Positions 17,098-26,012 of a stretch of DNA of 64,000 bases are shown here, in pieces. The notes under the pieces were generated by a model. The model was not told the DNA's origin, made no database searches, and saw only the letters and a list, made by a program, of their open reading frames with translations. A program made the position numbers and the translations under genes. The DNA lies in NCBI GenBank assembly GCA_937125225.1, contig CAKZLE010000023.1, positions 1-64,000 on the forward strand, written 5' to 3'. This DNA comes from an uncultured Spirochaetia bacterium (lineage in GTDB: Bacteria; Spirochaetota; Spirochaetia; CAKZLE01). Each line of letters begins with the position of its first letter. Position 1 is the stretch's first letter.

Positions 17098-19821
17098 TCA
17101 AGGAGTTAGCATGATCGGGATATCGAGTAGTATCAGCTCTATTGCAGGTTGGTTATCAGTGAAACGATAACTTATACGTAATCCAGATGAGAACTGATAA
17201 TCCTTTTGATTGAACAGGGTCATATCAACAAGGATCTCGATTCCTGCTGATTGGAGGACCCCAACTCCCCCATAGCTGATATCATAGAACATCGAGCCCC
17301 GTACCCTTTTGATGAAAGCACTTGAGAGCATCGAGAAGTCCGGATAGAGTATCGGCAGTTCATAGGTGACCCCTGATGTACCCAGAAATCCATCAGTACC
17401 GACAAGAAGAGCCACTTCGTTTCGTTCATATCCCCTAGCCGGCACCATGGTAGTTGAAATGAGACTCGTATTCCTCCATTCGATACTGCTTGAGAACTGT
17501 AGCAAGTGATCTGTGAAGATCGATGGAAGATAGCCGTTTAATGAATATTTAGCTATCATCGGAAAATCGTTACCCAAAGGGAATTCAGGAAGTATCATAT
17601 AACTGAGTTCGTGATCGAAGCCTGGAATCTGATCATTCAAGGCCCTGTAGGGGGCATCCTTACCATAAGAGAACCTATCAAAGAAGCCTAACCTCAGGGG
17701 ATGGCTTGGTGCATCCGCTGAACCGAATACTCCATATACCCCGATCTGATGGGTAGAGGATCGTCCATACTTCGCCCCATACATAGTAGAGGATAATACC
17801 CCCGTCAGATCATATTCCCACAAGTCAGAGAAATCGGTCTCAACGGCCCCAGTCAATGACTGCAGCAGGACATCACCAGAGTGTGTTACCCCGAGACTCC
17901 CGGTAAATCTTCCACTCTCTGGAATATAACCCACTGAGGCTGAACTCACCCATTCGATATAAGGATCTGCACTCTTCACCCCGAGAATGATTTCATCGAA
18001 TTGATCAGGGATCTGCACTCCCAAGGCATAGGGATTCAAAGCCCAGGACAATTCATTATAAGTACGCTTCTCATAGGTCCTCCCATGAAGAATCTCAGAG
18101 TCGTTGAACAAGTTCGGTTCATAGAAATCTGATACATAACCTGTATGATAATCAATCATATCCTTCTTTTCAGGGATCAATACCATCAAAGACTCCTTAT
18201 CGAAGGAGGTTGTCTCAACGGCATATAAGATTCCATCCACCACTTCAGGATCGAACACCCCATAGGGAGATGTGGTAAGCTGTAACAACTCCCTGGTATC
18301 CAGGTCAAGGGAGTATATCTCCTGAATTCCGGTGATATCTGATGAGAAGTAGAGCTTGTTACCGTCCACTGAAAGCCCATAGAGATAATGATGCCCAAGT
18401 TCATAGAGGACTTCTGAGGAACCATCTAGTGAGAATGCTCGAAGCTCTCGACCTGTCTTACCTTCTACTACCACATAGTAGGTATCACCATCATGGATGA
18501 CACTTGAGAGATAGACAGGATCCTTTGGGGGTATCTTTGCGGTCAGCAGTTTCTTCTCAATATCAAAGGAGAGGATCATCCCCTTCTCTATCGGATCATA
18601 AGAGATGATCGAAATACTATTATCGTCCTCATCAATATAGGGAAGACCGATGAATCTCCCCTCACCTATATCTATAGTCGTTCTCTTATTTCTGTCATAT
18701 AGGACAAGGACCGCAACGGTCTTATCCTTCTCGAATAGCTGTGGTCTGTGTTCGATCCAGGTGACATAGTTCTCAGATATATCAACAGCTGAACCTGAGA
18801 TCGAGAGGATATCCTCTACCCTATTATCTGTAACCTCTTTAAGCCGAAGGCCCTGAGATCTATCGTAATCGATGATAGAGACCTTCTTCTCCTCGATCAG
18901 ATAATCAGAAATATAGGAATACCCTTTACCTGAAGGAGTATAGATCTCCTCTCTTGGAGTCATTTCTCTCAGATTCTCTACCCTCTCCCATTTCGGAATC
19001 AGATCAGACTTCACGAGTTCGAAAAGCCTCTCAGGTGACAGATACCTGCCACCTACTCCGGACAAAGCTATCGTCGGTGAAATGAAGGGGATGGGATATC
19101 TTCCCAGACTCTGGAACAATTCACCAGCTGCTGTAGGGCCCTCTTCGTTCAGCAGGTATCCGAGCATATAGTAGCCATAGACATATTGATTGGGCATATT
19201 ATGGATATAGGAGCCATTAGTGAGCTCCTCCCATGAGATCTCTGGTTTCTCAAGCAGAAGAGCTTTGAATCTACGCTCAAAATCTGCCGATCGACCTCTG
19301 CCCTCTTCTGAATAGATTGTCTCAGATACCACTGCATCACCTTCAAAGATCCAGCTAGGGATCAGGGCATGGGCAAAACTCGTCATCAGCTGATTGCCAC
19401 CTAGATACCTGACAATATTCGTCACACCCGTGTTGATTGTCTCATACTGGATCATATGACGCCCCTCATGTAGGGCGAGAAGATGGAGCCAGGAATCACC
19501 AGAGAAGAAGCTGTCATAAGGAGATAACTCCCACACCGTCCTCGCAACGGGGAGGGAGACATACCCCGAAGGAGATGAGGATTCACCTTCGAGGAGGACA
19601 GGCCATGAAAAGATATTCTTCGTACCCATGAAATCTCTGTAGGTGGTGAGGATTGTATCAAGATCTGCTAAAGACTCTACGGCTATTGCTTCATAGGGTT
19701 CATCATAGATGTAGGTCAATCCATTCATAGATATTTCATACAGTTGTTCTTCGGCGAACGCTGAAGAGGCCATAAGGAGGATCACCATGATGAGAATTCC
19801 TAGAATCGATGAGTTTCGCAT
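17098..19821 (-). CDS. Secreted protein: zinc-protease motif, beta-propeller and outer-membrane barrel
   Basis: A 907-residue exported protein (signal peptide ending SSAFA near residue 23). Residues 118-122 are HEGRH, an HExxH zinc motif, and 38 residues on comes WIFEGDA with Glu160, the gluzincin-type third ligand as in peptidase MA-like proteins. Residues about 300-560 carry TolB/WD40-like propeller blades (SVDGNKLYFSSDITGIQEIY, DPEVVDGILYAVE). The last 300 residues alternate as barrel strands (GVYGVFGSADAP, GSMFYDISYGGVGVLQSAGIEI) like surface-antigen/BamA-type barrels. Start ATG 19821 has AGGAG 7 nt upstream. It probably places a periplasmic or surface protease on an outer-membrane anchor; cleavage activity is inferred. 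Confidence 0.75.
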   Translation of the reverse strand: MRNSSILGILIMVILLMASSAFAEEQLYEISMNGLTYIYDEPYEAIAVESLADLDTILTTYRDFMGTKNIFSWPVLLEGESSSPSGYVSLPVARTVWELSPYDSFFSGDSWLHLLALHEGRHMIQYETINTGVTNIVRYLGGNQLMTSFAHALIPSWIFEGDAVVSETIYSEEGRGRSADFERRFKALLLEKPEISWEELTNGSYIHNMPNQYVYGYYMLGYLLNEEGPTAAGELFQSLGRYPIPFISPTIALSGVGGRYLSPERLFELVKSDLIPKWERVENLREMTPREEIYTPSGKGYSYISDYLIEEKKVSIIDYDRSQGLRLKEVTDNRVEDILSISGSAVDISENYVTWIEHRPQLFEKDKTVAVLVLYDRNKRTTIDIGEGRFIGLPYIDEDDNSISIISYDPIEKGMILSFDIEKKLLTAKIPPKDPVYLSSVIHDGDTYYVVVEGKTGRELRAFSLDGSSEVLYELGHHYLYGLSVDGNKLYFSSDITGIQEIYSLDLDTRELLQLTTSPYGVFDPEVVDGILYAVETTSFDKESLMVLIPEKKDMIDYHTGYVSDFYEPNLFNDSEILHGRTYEKRTYNELSWALNPYALGVQIPDQFDEIILGVKSADPYIEWVSSASVGYIPESGRFTGSLGVTHSGDVLLQSLTGAVETDFSDLWEYDLTGVLSSTMYGAKYGRSSTHQIGVYGVFGSADAPSHPLRLGFFDRFSYGKDAPYRALNDQIPGFDHELSYMILPEFPLGNDFPMIAKYSLNGYLPSIFTDHLLQFSSSIEWRNTSLISTTMVPARGYERNEVALLVGTDGFLGTSGVTYELPILYPDFSMLSSAFIKRVRGSMFYDISYGGVGVLQSAGIEILVDMTLFNQKDYQFSSGLRISYRFTDNQPAIELILLDIPIMLTP

Positions 19822-19883
19822 GCCCAATCTCCTAGTAGTGGTTAAGTAGTTTGTTTTCCTATTATAACTAAGATATCACGGTA

Positions 19884-19912
19884 TTGACAGATAGAACCCT
19901 ATGAATTAGGTT
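19884..19912 (+). promoter_or_regulatory. Promoter of the cobalamin riboswitch transcript
   Basis: TTGACA (19884-19889), 17-nt spacer, TAGGTT (19907-19912). The -10 is weak but the spacing and the position just before the riboswitch fit; the start point would be near 19919. A TATAAT on the minus strand (19866-19861) may serve the divergent gene, so the two promoters would overlap. Confidence 0.65.
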
Positions 19913-19918
19913 AAAGCT

Positions 19919-20150
19919 AAGTTTTAGTCGGCTTACCGCCGCTAAGAGGGAAACGAGTGAGATTCTCGTACGGTCCCGCCACTGAAATTGGAATGCGAAC
20001 TTGAACCATCTCAAGAGATTGAGAACCACTGTTCTTGTAGAAGAATGGGAAGGTAATGGTTTTTAGGATGTCCATAGTCAGGAGACCTGCTGAAACTTGC
20101 CAGGACTGACCTGTGTGCAGTCTTAAACTCACGGAGCATGAGTTACGAGG
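19919..20150 (+). ncRNA. Cobalamin riboswitch
   Basis: The region carries the conserved core of the adenosylcobalamin riboswitch: GAGGGAAACGAGTGAGATTC (19946 on), CGGTCCCGCCACTG (19971-19984), and the B12 box AGTCAGGAGACCTGC (20076-20090). Downstream comes a hairpin (AACTCA/TGAGTT, 20126-20144) and a short GAGG/CCTC stem. No T-run follows, so control of translation initiation is more likely than attenuation. It lies about 100 nt before the substrate-binding protein gene and implies that the following importer carries B12 or a corrinoid. Confidence 0.92.
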
Positions 20151-20192
20151 CAATCCTCTACTTGTGTTCTCTATCTAACCATGGAGACATAC

Positions 20193-21104
20193 ATGAAAAA
20201 GAAACTGTTACTGATCTTACTTCTCATTATGATGGTCGCATTACCACTTTTTGCAAACGGTGTGAGTGAAAGTACCCCTATCGAACATGATAGTGATACC
20301 CTCTATACCGACTCCTTCTCGAGGATCGTACGAGTACCTGCAGACATCTCAAGAATCGTCTCTCTCGGACCTAATATCACAGAGGCAGTCTTTGCACTAG
20401 GACTTGGGGAGAACCTCGTTGGAAGAACAGACTATTGTGACTTCCCCGTAGAGGTGTTCGAACTCACGAGTGTAGGATCCATCAGTGACCCCAATGTAGA
20501 GACGATCATCGAACTTGATCCCGATCTCGTCATCGGATCTACCCATACCAAGAAAGAGACCCTCGACAGACTCGAGGATGCAGGTATCACCACGGTAGGA
20601 ATCTATTCAGATAACTCTATGAATGGGGTCTACAAGACCATCGCAGACCTAGGGATGATCCTACGAGTAGAGGATACCGCAACTGCGACCATCACAGAGA
20701 TGAAAGATACCATCAATATGATCACAGAGAAGATCGAAGGAGCTGATACCCCCTCAGTCTACTATGTGGTTGGGTTCGGCGAATGGGGAGACTTCACCGC
20801 AGGAGGAGATACCTTCATCCATGATATCATCACCCTCGCAGGAGGGGCTAATATCGCAGCCGATGTGAAGGGCTGGTCCTACAGTCTTGAGAGGATCATT
20901 GAGAATGATCCCGATATCATCATCTGTTCCCAATATTGGGGGACTCCGGAGATGTTCGTCTCAACTCCAGCTTATGAGGATCTGAGAGCGGTAAAAGAGG
21001 GACATCTCTATGCAATCGATAACAACATGCTCGATAGACAGGGTGTGAGGAACGCTCAGGGTGCATTGACCCTGGCAAAGATATTCCACCCGGAACTCTT
21101 CTAG
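20193..21104 (+). CDS. btuF: Cobalamin-type ABC transporter substrate-binding protein
   Basis: A 303-residue periplasmic binding protein of the helical-backbone class (BtuF/FhuD/FecB). Signal peptide MKKKLLLILLLIMMVALPLFA, then the TroA-like fold: RIVSLGPNITEAVFALGLGENLVGRTDYCDFP near residue 50 and ETIIELDPDLVIGSTHT near 100. The siderophore relatives share this fold, so substrate is assigned from the cobalamin riboswitch just upstream. The ATG at 20193 (GGAG 6 nt upstream) is preferred over the ATG four codons earlier. First gene of a three-gene operon. Confidence 0.85.
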   Translation: MKKKLLLILLLIMMVALPLFANGVSESTPIEHDSDTLYTDSFSRIVRVPADISRIVSLGPNITEAVFALGLGENLVGRTDYCDFPVEVFELTSVGSISDPNVETIIELDPDLVIGSTHTKKETLDRLEDAGITTVGIYSDNSMNGVYKTIADLGMILRVEDTATATITEMKDTINMITEKIEGADTPSVYYVVGFGEWGDFTAGGDTFIHDIITLAGGANIAADVKGWSYSLERIIENDPDIIICSQYWGTPEMFVSTPAYEDLRAVKEGHLYAIDNNMLDRQGVRNAQGALTLAKIFHPELF

Positions 21105-21111
21105 GGAACAT

Positions 21112-22149
21112 ATGAGATACACACACGGAGCAATGAAGACAAGACCAGCCTCATTCACGATCCTCTTAGGGTCAATCATACTCATTCTAGCTGCTCTAGT
21201 ATCTATATCCTTCGGTACAGCGAACATCTCGTTCACCGATACGATCAAAGTCCTAGTCTTCGGTGAACAGGCGCCAGATGTGAGTCGGTCCTATATCTAC
21301 ATCATCCAGGCAATCAGGATACCCCGAGTCATAACAGCTATCATCGTCGGTATGGCTCTCGCAGCATCCGGGGTGGTCTTCCAGGCACTCTTTAGAAATC
21401 CCATGGCTGAACCATTCATCCTCGGAGTCTCCTCAGGAGCTGCCTTTGGAGTCGCTTTCGGCGCACTTATCGGTGCCTTCACGCTCCTGCCTGGTTCCTG
21501 GGGAATCCCCCTGTTCGCTTTCATCGGCGGTATAGGGGCTTCTTCAACGATCTACCTCCTTTCAGGAGGGATGCGTTCCACATCAGTGACGTTACTGTTA
21601 TCTGGTGTGGCGATGAACTTCCTACTATCTGCGATGATGTCCTTGAGTATGTACTTTAATCGTGAACAGCTAGAGGATATCATCTTCTGGACTATGGGTT
21701 CCTTCTCTTCAGCTAGCTGGGAGAAACTGATGATCATAGCACCTGTGATGATAATAGGTATCATCATCCTGCTCTTCTATCACCGGGAGATGGATCTTCT
21801 CCTACTCGGTGATGAGGCTGCTCGATCTATGGGATTATCGATCAAGAAGACTCGGATCCTTCTCCTGGTCCTCTCTACACTACTTACAGCAAGTGCTGTA
21901 GCTATCAGTGGGGTTATCGGTTTTGTTGGCCTGGTGACTCCTCATATCGTACGGATCATCGTAGGCCCCACTCATAAGCGACTCCTTCCACTAGCGGTGA
22001 TCCTTGGAGGGTTATTCACCCTCCTCGCTGATACCATCGCACGAGGTGTCCTTCAGAATTCTGAGATACCGGTAGGTATCATCACCTCCATGACCGGGGC
22101 CCCATTCTTCATCTATCTCCTGAGAAACCAGAAGAAAGAGGTATTCTAG
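21112..22149 (+). CDS. btuC: Cobalamin-type ABC transporter permease (FecCD family)
   Basis: A 345-residue inner-membrane permease with about ten helices and family landmarks: IRIPRVITAIIVGMALAASG near residue 65, FRNPMAEPFILGVSSGAAFG near 90, and the ATPase-contacting GDEAARSMG near 235 with GFVGLVTPHIVRIIVG near 270. It starts 7 bp after btuF with AGGGA as ribosome binding site and abuts the ATPase gene directly. Confidence 0.9.
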   Translation: MRYTHGAMKTRPASFTILLGSIILILAALVSISFGTANISFTDTIKVLVFGEQAPDVSRSYIYIIQAIRIPRVITAIIVGMALAASGVVFQALFRNPMAEPFILGVSSGAAFGVAFGALIGAFTLLPGSWGIPLFAFIGGIGASSTIYLLSGGMRSTSVTLLLSGVAMNFLLSAMMSLSMYFNREQLEDIIFWTMGSFSSASWEKLMIIAPVMIIGIIILLFYHREMDLLLLGDEAARSMGLSIKKTRILLLVLSTLLTASAVAISGVIGFVGLVTPHIVRIIVGPTHKRLLPLAVILGGLFTLLADTIARGVLQNSEIPVGIITSMTGAPFFIYLLRNQKKEVF

Positions 22150-22944
22150 ATGGGTAAAGATTCAATGATCAATATAGAGAAACTCTCATGGGCCTACCAT
22201 GACGGTAAACCTATCCTGACGGATGTGGCAGCTTCGATAGAGAAGAACACCTTCACGACTATTCTAGGACCTAATGGTTCTGGAAAGACGACTCTCCTAA
22301 AACAGATACTTCGTGTCCTTCCGGTAGCGAAGAAGACGATATATCTCAATAAAGAGGATATAACGTTGTTGAACCGACAGGAACTCTCTCAAGAGATCGG
22401 TATGGTTCCCCAGAATGAACGCAACCCTTATCAGTTCACTGTAGAGGATATGATCAGGCTCGGGAGATATACCCATAGGAAACAGGATTCTGCTGATCTT
22501 GAGGGATCTATGAAGATCATCGCTGATGTGATGAGCCTCACATCCATCACCCATCTCAAGGACCATCTGATAACAGAACTCTCAGGGGGTGAGTATCAGC
22601 GAGTCATCATTGCCCGGGCCTTGGCTCAGGAGCCTAAAATACTGGCCCTCGACGAACCTACGACCTATCTTGACCCCAAACACCAGCTAGATATCCTGAA
22701 ACTGCTTAGAGAACTGATTCAGACTGAGGATCTTACGGTGATTTGTATACTCCATGATCTCAATTCAGCCCTCACCTTCAGTGATCATGTCATCCTACTC
22801 CATGAGGGAGAGGTATATCGACACGGCTCCCCAAATCAGATGCTGACTACTGAGAATCTCAAAGCTGTCTACGGAATAGATACTGCGAGGATCATCAACC
22901 CCTTTACTGGTGGCCCTTTTATCATCTCTGATACCAGATCATAA
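22150..22944 (+). CDS. btuD: Cobalamin-type ABC transporter ATPase
   Basis: A 264-residue nucleotide-binding protein with Walker A GPNGSGKTTL near residue 38, Q-loop VPQNERNPYQF, signature LSGGEYQRV near 143, Walker B ILALDEPT near 163 and the switch His in CILHDLNSAL. Its ATG directly follows the permease stop codon (TAGATG), with AGAGG inside the end of the permease gene, indicating coupled translation. Completes the riboswitch-controlled importer. Confidence 0.9.
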   Translation: MGKDSMINIEKLSWAYHDGKPILTDVAASIEKNTFTTILGPNGSGKTTLLKQILRVLPVAKKTIYLNKEDITLLNRQELSQEIGMVPQNERNPYQFTVEDMIRLGRYTHRKQDSADLEGSMKIIADVMSLTSITHLKDHLITELSGGEYQRVIIARALAQEPKILALDEPTTYLDPKHQLDILKLLRELIQTEDLTVICILHDLNSALTFSDHVILLHEGEVYRHGSPNQMLTTENLKAVYGIDTARIINPFTGGPFIISDTRS

Positions 22945-22974
22945 GCAATCGAGTCAGTTTTTAACTTAACAACC

Positions 22975-23886
22975 TCAACCCCTGTCTCTTAAACGAAAGA
23001 GTATACGTCCATCGATGAAGATCAACCCCACTCCTATGATCAAGATACCCATTATCTGCGATATTGAGATATACTCACCGAGAAAGATAGCCCCCAATAG
23101 CAGAGCACTCACTGGATTAAGAAAGGTGACAAGAAGAACATTAGTTGCTCCTGAAGAGGCAAGGATCCTGAAATAGATGATATAGGCTACTGCAGTAGTC
23201 AGGATTGACATAAGGATGAGAGAAGTACATGAGATTGCCGTGGGCATCGGAAGATCCCAAGGTCTATCAATAAGGATTATAACAGGTATCATCGCCAATG
23301 CTGCAAACGTGATCTGCCCGGTAGCGGTCGTTAGAGGATCAAGTTCATATTTTTTGAGAGTCCTTGCATATACCCCACCACATCCATACAGGATTGCAGT
23401 CACAATCACTGCAAGTTTTCCAATGAGCTGATTATCTGCATCCTGAACACCCATGATCATAGCAACACCCCCAAGACCAATGAGAATCCCTAAGAATTTG
23501 ATCAGTGTCACCTTCTCATCGGAAGTGAATGAATGAGCAATGATGATCGTGAAGAAGGGGGTTGAGGCGATCAATAGAGAGGCCATCCCTCCAGTAACAA
23601 AGGTCTGACCCCAAATGAGCAGGCTGAAGGGTATCGCATTATTCAATAGTCCCAATATGAGGAACCTCAACAGGATCTTTGGATCTCTCGGGAATGATCT
23701 TCTCGCTATGAGACGAAAGGCATGGAGACAGATTGCAGCTAGTATAAGCCTTCCTCCTGCGATACTGATTGGAGGCATGGATTGGAGACATACCTCGATG
23801 AAAAAGAATGAACCTCCCCAGAGGATCGATAAGGTGAGCAGGTACGCCCACTCTTTCAAGCCCATCTGTTTTATCGAATCATTCAT
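22975..23886 (-). CDS. EamA/DMT-family transporter
   Basis: A 303-residue protein with ten predicted transmembrane helices in two EamA repeats, typical of drug/metabolite exporters (ILWGGSFFFIEVCLQSMPP at the start; GAIFLGEYISISQIMGILIIGVGLIF at the end). Substrate unknown. AGGATGAT precedes the ATG. It converges with the B12 importer operon, with no obvious terminator in the 30-bp gap. Confidence 0.88.
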   Translation of the reverse strand: MNDSIKQMGLKEWAYLLTLSILWGGSFFFIEVCLQSMPPISIAGGRLILAAICLHAFRLIARRSFPRDPKILLRFLILGLLNNAIPFSLLIWGQTFVTGGMASLLIASTPFFTIIIAHSFTSDEKVTLIKFLGILIGLGGVAMIMGVQDADNQLIGKLAVIVTAILYGCGGVYARTLKKYELDPLTTATGQITFAALAMIPVIILIDRPWDLPMPTAISCTSLILMSILTTAVAYIIYFRILASSGATNVLLVTFLNPVSALLLGAIFLGEYISISQIMGILIIGVGLIFIDGRILFRLRDRG

Positions 23887-24076
23887 ATCATCCTACCTCA
23901 TCTATCTAGAATCTCTATACTTTACTCTTAGTAGAAAGGAGTAGCAAGAACTCATTCTTACATTCTGAAATATTCCCTATTATTCCTCTTTTATAGAATT
24001 ATACATAAATTTACTTGACTTTATCAACTATACATTCCATATTATTACATATCTAAACCATTTTAAGGAATATATC

Positions 24077-24511
24077 ATGAATGAAAGATTCTATTCAGTC
24101 GAGGAGATAGCACAGATGCTCTCCCTTCACCCGAAGACCGTAAGACGATTCATACGTGAAGGGAAGATCGCTGGTAAGAAGATTGGTAGAGAATGGAAGG
24201 TCACACATAAGGATTTCGTGACCTATACTCATGGGGAGTTCTCTGAGAGCGAAGGAGAACCACGGGTCTATGAGACTCGTGAGAATCGGATCACCGTATC
24301 TGCAGTAGTTGAATTATATGAAAGGGAATCAGAAGAGGCTTCACGCATATCAAACAGTCTTATAGCCATGCTTAATACCAAAGACCCCTCATGGGGAAAT
24401 GCAAGATATGACCTGATCTATCATCCAGAAGAGGGTAAGGCTCGGTTCATCCTCTATGGGACACCACTATTCATATCTGAGATCTTGAAGATGTTCACCT
24501 ATATCGAGTAA
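24077..24511 (+). CDS. Excisionase-type helix-turn-helix protein
   Basis: A 144-residue protein. Residues 5-50 form the MerR-like HTH_17 domain (YSVEEIAQMLSLHPKTVRRFIREGKIAG, KKIGREWKV) used for DNA binding; the remaining 90 residues (ITVSAVVELYERESEEASRISNSLIAML) are unfamiliar and may sense or dimerise. AAGGA precedes the ATG at 7 nt. It sits 13 bp before the alpha/beta-hydrolase gene, so the two probably form an operon and this protein may control it. No phage genes are near, so a role in excision is unlikely. Confidence 0.8.
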   Translation: MNERFYSVEEIAQMLSLHPKTVRRFIREGKIAGKKIGREWKVTHKDFVTYTHGEFSESEGEPRVYETRENRITVSAVVELYERESEEASRISNSLIAMLNTKDPSWGNARYDLIYHPEEGKARFILYGTPLFISEILKMFTYIE

Positions 24512-24524
24512 CGAGGAGATATCG

Positions 24525-25367
24525 ATGAAAGAGATCTATAAAAGCGATCAGGGAAAGCAAATAATCAGGGACACTCTAGAAGATCTTTATCAGAACTGGC
24601 CCTATCCCTGCAAAAGAAGCTATATCGAGTCTGAGTCATATGGTAAGAGCCATGTACTAGAGACTGGCAATACAGAAGGAGCCGATCTTATCCTTCTTCA
24701 TGGTTCATCGAGTAACAGTGCATCATGGCTTGGATATCTGGAAGAATGGGTAGATGATTTTCATATCTACCTCGTAGATATCCCCGGACAACCAGGCTTG
24801 AGTAGTACCCTTCGCCCTACCCTTGCAAATGAAGAGACCCTACAATGGTTTGAAGGGCTCATCGATTCACTAGGACTCCTTGAGTTCTCTCTATGTGGTA
24901 TGTCATTGGGCAGCTGGATCGCTAGTGAGTATACCTTCTCAAACCCTCAGAGAGTGAATCACCTGTGCCTGATCACATCTGGGGGATTTGCCCCACAACG
25001 GTTGAGTTTCATGTTCAGAGTCCTTCCTTTGATGCTCTTAGGTAAGGCAGGATTCAGAAGGATCAACCAAATCATCTCCGGAGATGTTGAAGTCTCAGAG
25101 GAGTATGAGAGGTTCTCGTGGCTTGTAGCCAAGTATATGATCCCTCTTACAGAGAGACTCCCGATCTTCTCCGACAGACAGATTATGAGCGTCTCCTCTC
25201 CCTTGATGTTTATTGGAGGGTCAAAGGATGCGATCCTAGATACACGAGGTACGGCTAAGAGAATCAGTTCACTTCTTCCAGAGGCAAAGAGCATAATCCT
25301 CCAGGATGCTCCTCATGTGATTCTTGATCAGGGCAAGAGGATCAGGGAATTCTTCCTTACGAGATAA
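24525..25367 (+). CDS. Alpha/beta-hydrolase
   Basis: A 280-residue cytoplasmic hydrolase. The oxyanion loop LLHGSSSNSASW is near residue 55, the nucleophile elbow CGMSLGS near 127 (Ser), the acid probably the Asp of GGSKDAILD near 236 and the base His in APHVILD near 265. Ester, lactone or amide substrates are all possible. GGAG lies before the ATG. It follows the HTH gene by 13 bp and its 3' end overlaps the convergent LysE-type gene by 11 bp. Confidence 0.85.
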   Translation: MKEIYKSDQGKQIIRDTLEDLYQNWPYPCKRSYIESESYGKSHVLETGNTEGADLILLHGSSSNSASWLGYLEEWVDDFHIYLVDIPGQPGLSSTLRPTLANEETLQWFEGLIDSLGLLEFSLCGMSLGSWIASEYTFSNPQRVNHLCLITSGGFAPQRLSFMFRVLPLMLLGKAGFRRINQIISGDVEVSEEYERFSWLVAKYMIPLTERLPIFSDRQIMSVSSPLMFIGGSKDAILDTRGTAKRISSLLPEAKSIILQDAPHVILDQGKRIREFFLTR

Positions 25368-25977
25368 TCCCTGATATACTCACTGCAGTATAGACCAACA
25401 ATAATGAGAGTATGATATTTATCGTCAATCTTAGTGCTGGATGCTTCATGAACCTACTGATCAAAGAACCGAAGAGGGTCCAGACCGATATGGCACTGAG
25501 GCTCAAGGTTGCGAATATGAGGGCAGATAGGAAGAGGAATCTAATAGTATAATCAACCTCATTGAGAAAAGTCGAATAGATAGTGATTCCATACACGAGG
25601 GCTTTGGGGTTCAATAATTGTAGCAGATACCCGTTGACGAACCCCAAAGGAGCTACCCTCTCTTCATCGAACTGATAGTTCGCCTTGAAGGTATGATAGG
25701 CAAGCCAGATGATATAGAGAGCCCCTACAATCTGTAAGACGATCTTAACCTGAGGCAATACCTGCAGGATAGTCTTTGATATGAAGGCACAGATAAGCAT
25801 CAGAGTGAAGAAGCCACTAAAGATACCGAGGAGATATCTCAAGGTCTTTGAATATCCGTAGTTCAACCCCATAGATGCACTACTTATGTTATTTGGCCCC
25901 GGTGTGTAGGTAGTGATCAAAGCGAAGGATATGAGCGATATAAGATCGAATTGAGATAAGAGTGAAGTCCCTTGCAT
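25357..25977 (-). CDS. LysE/RhtB-family exporter
   Basis: A 206-residue membrane protein with six predicted helices and the family signature TYTPGPNNISSASMGLNYGY near residue 23, plus LNPKALVYGITIYSTF near 112. Members export amino acids or related small molecules. AAGGA precedes the ATG. It is divergent from the adjacent EamA gene, only 36 bp away. Confidence 0.9.
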   Translation of the reverse strand: MQGTSLLSQFDLISLISFALITTYTPGPNNISSASMGLNYGYSKTLRYLLGIFSGFFTLMLICAFISKTILQVLPQVKIVLQIVGALYIIWLAYHTFKANYQFDEERVAPLGFVNGYLLQLLNPKALVYGITIYSTFLNEVDYTIRFLFLSALIFATLSLSAISVWTLFGSLISRFMKHPALRLTINIILSLLLVYTAVSISGIIS

Positions 25978-26012
25978 AGTTTCTGATCCTTTTATAGAGT
26001 ATACAGGTTCAA

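Noticed and set aside
24077-24511. Mobile element or prophage marked by the excisionase-like protein
   Set aside because: No integrase, att-like repeat, phage gene or composition change nearby.
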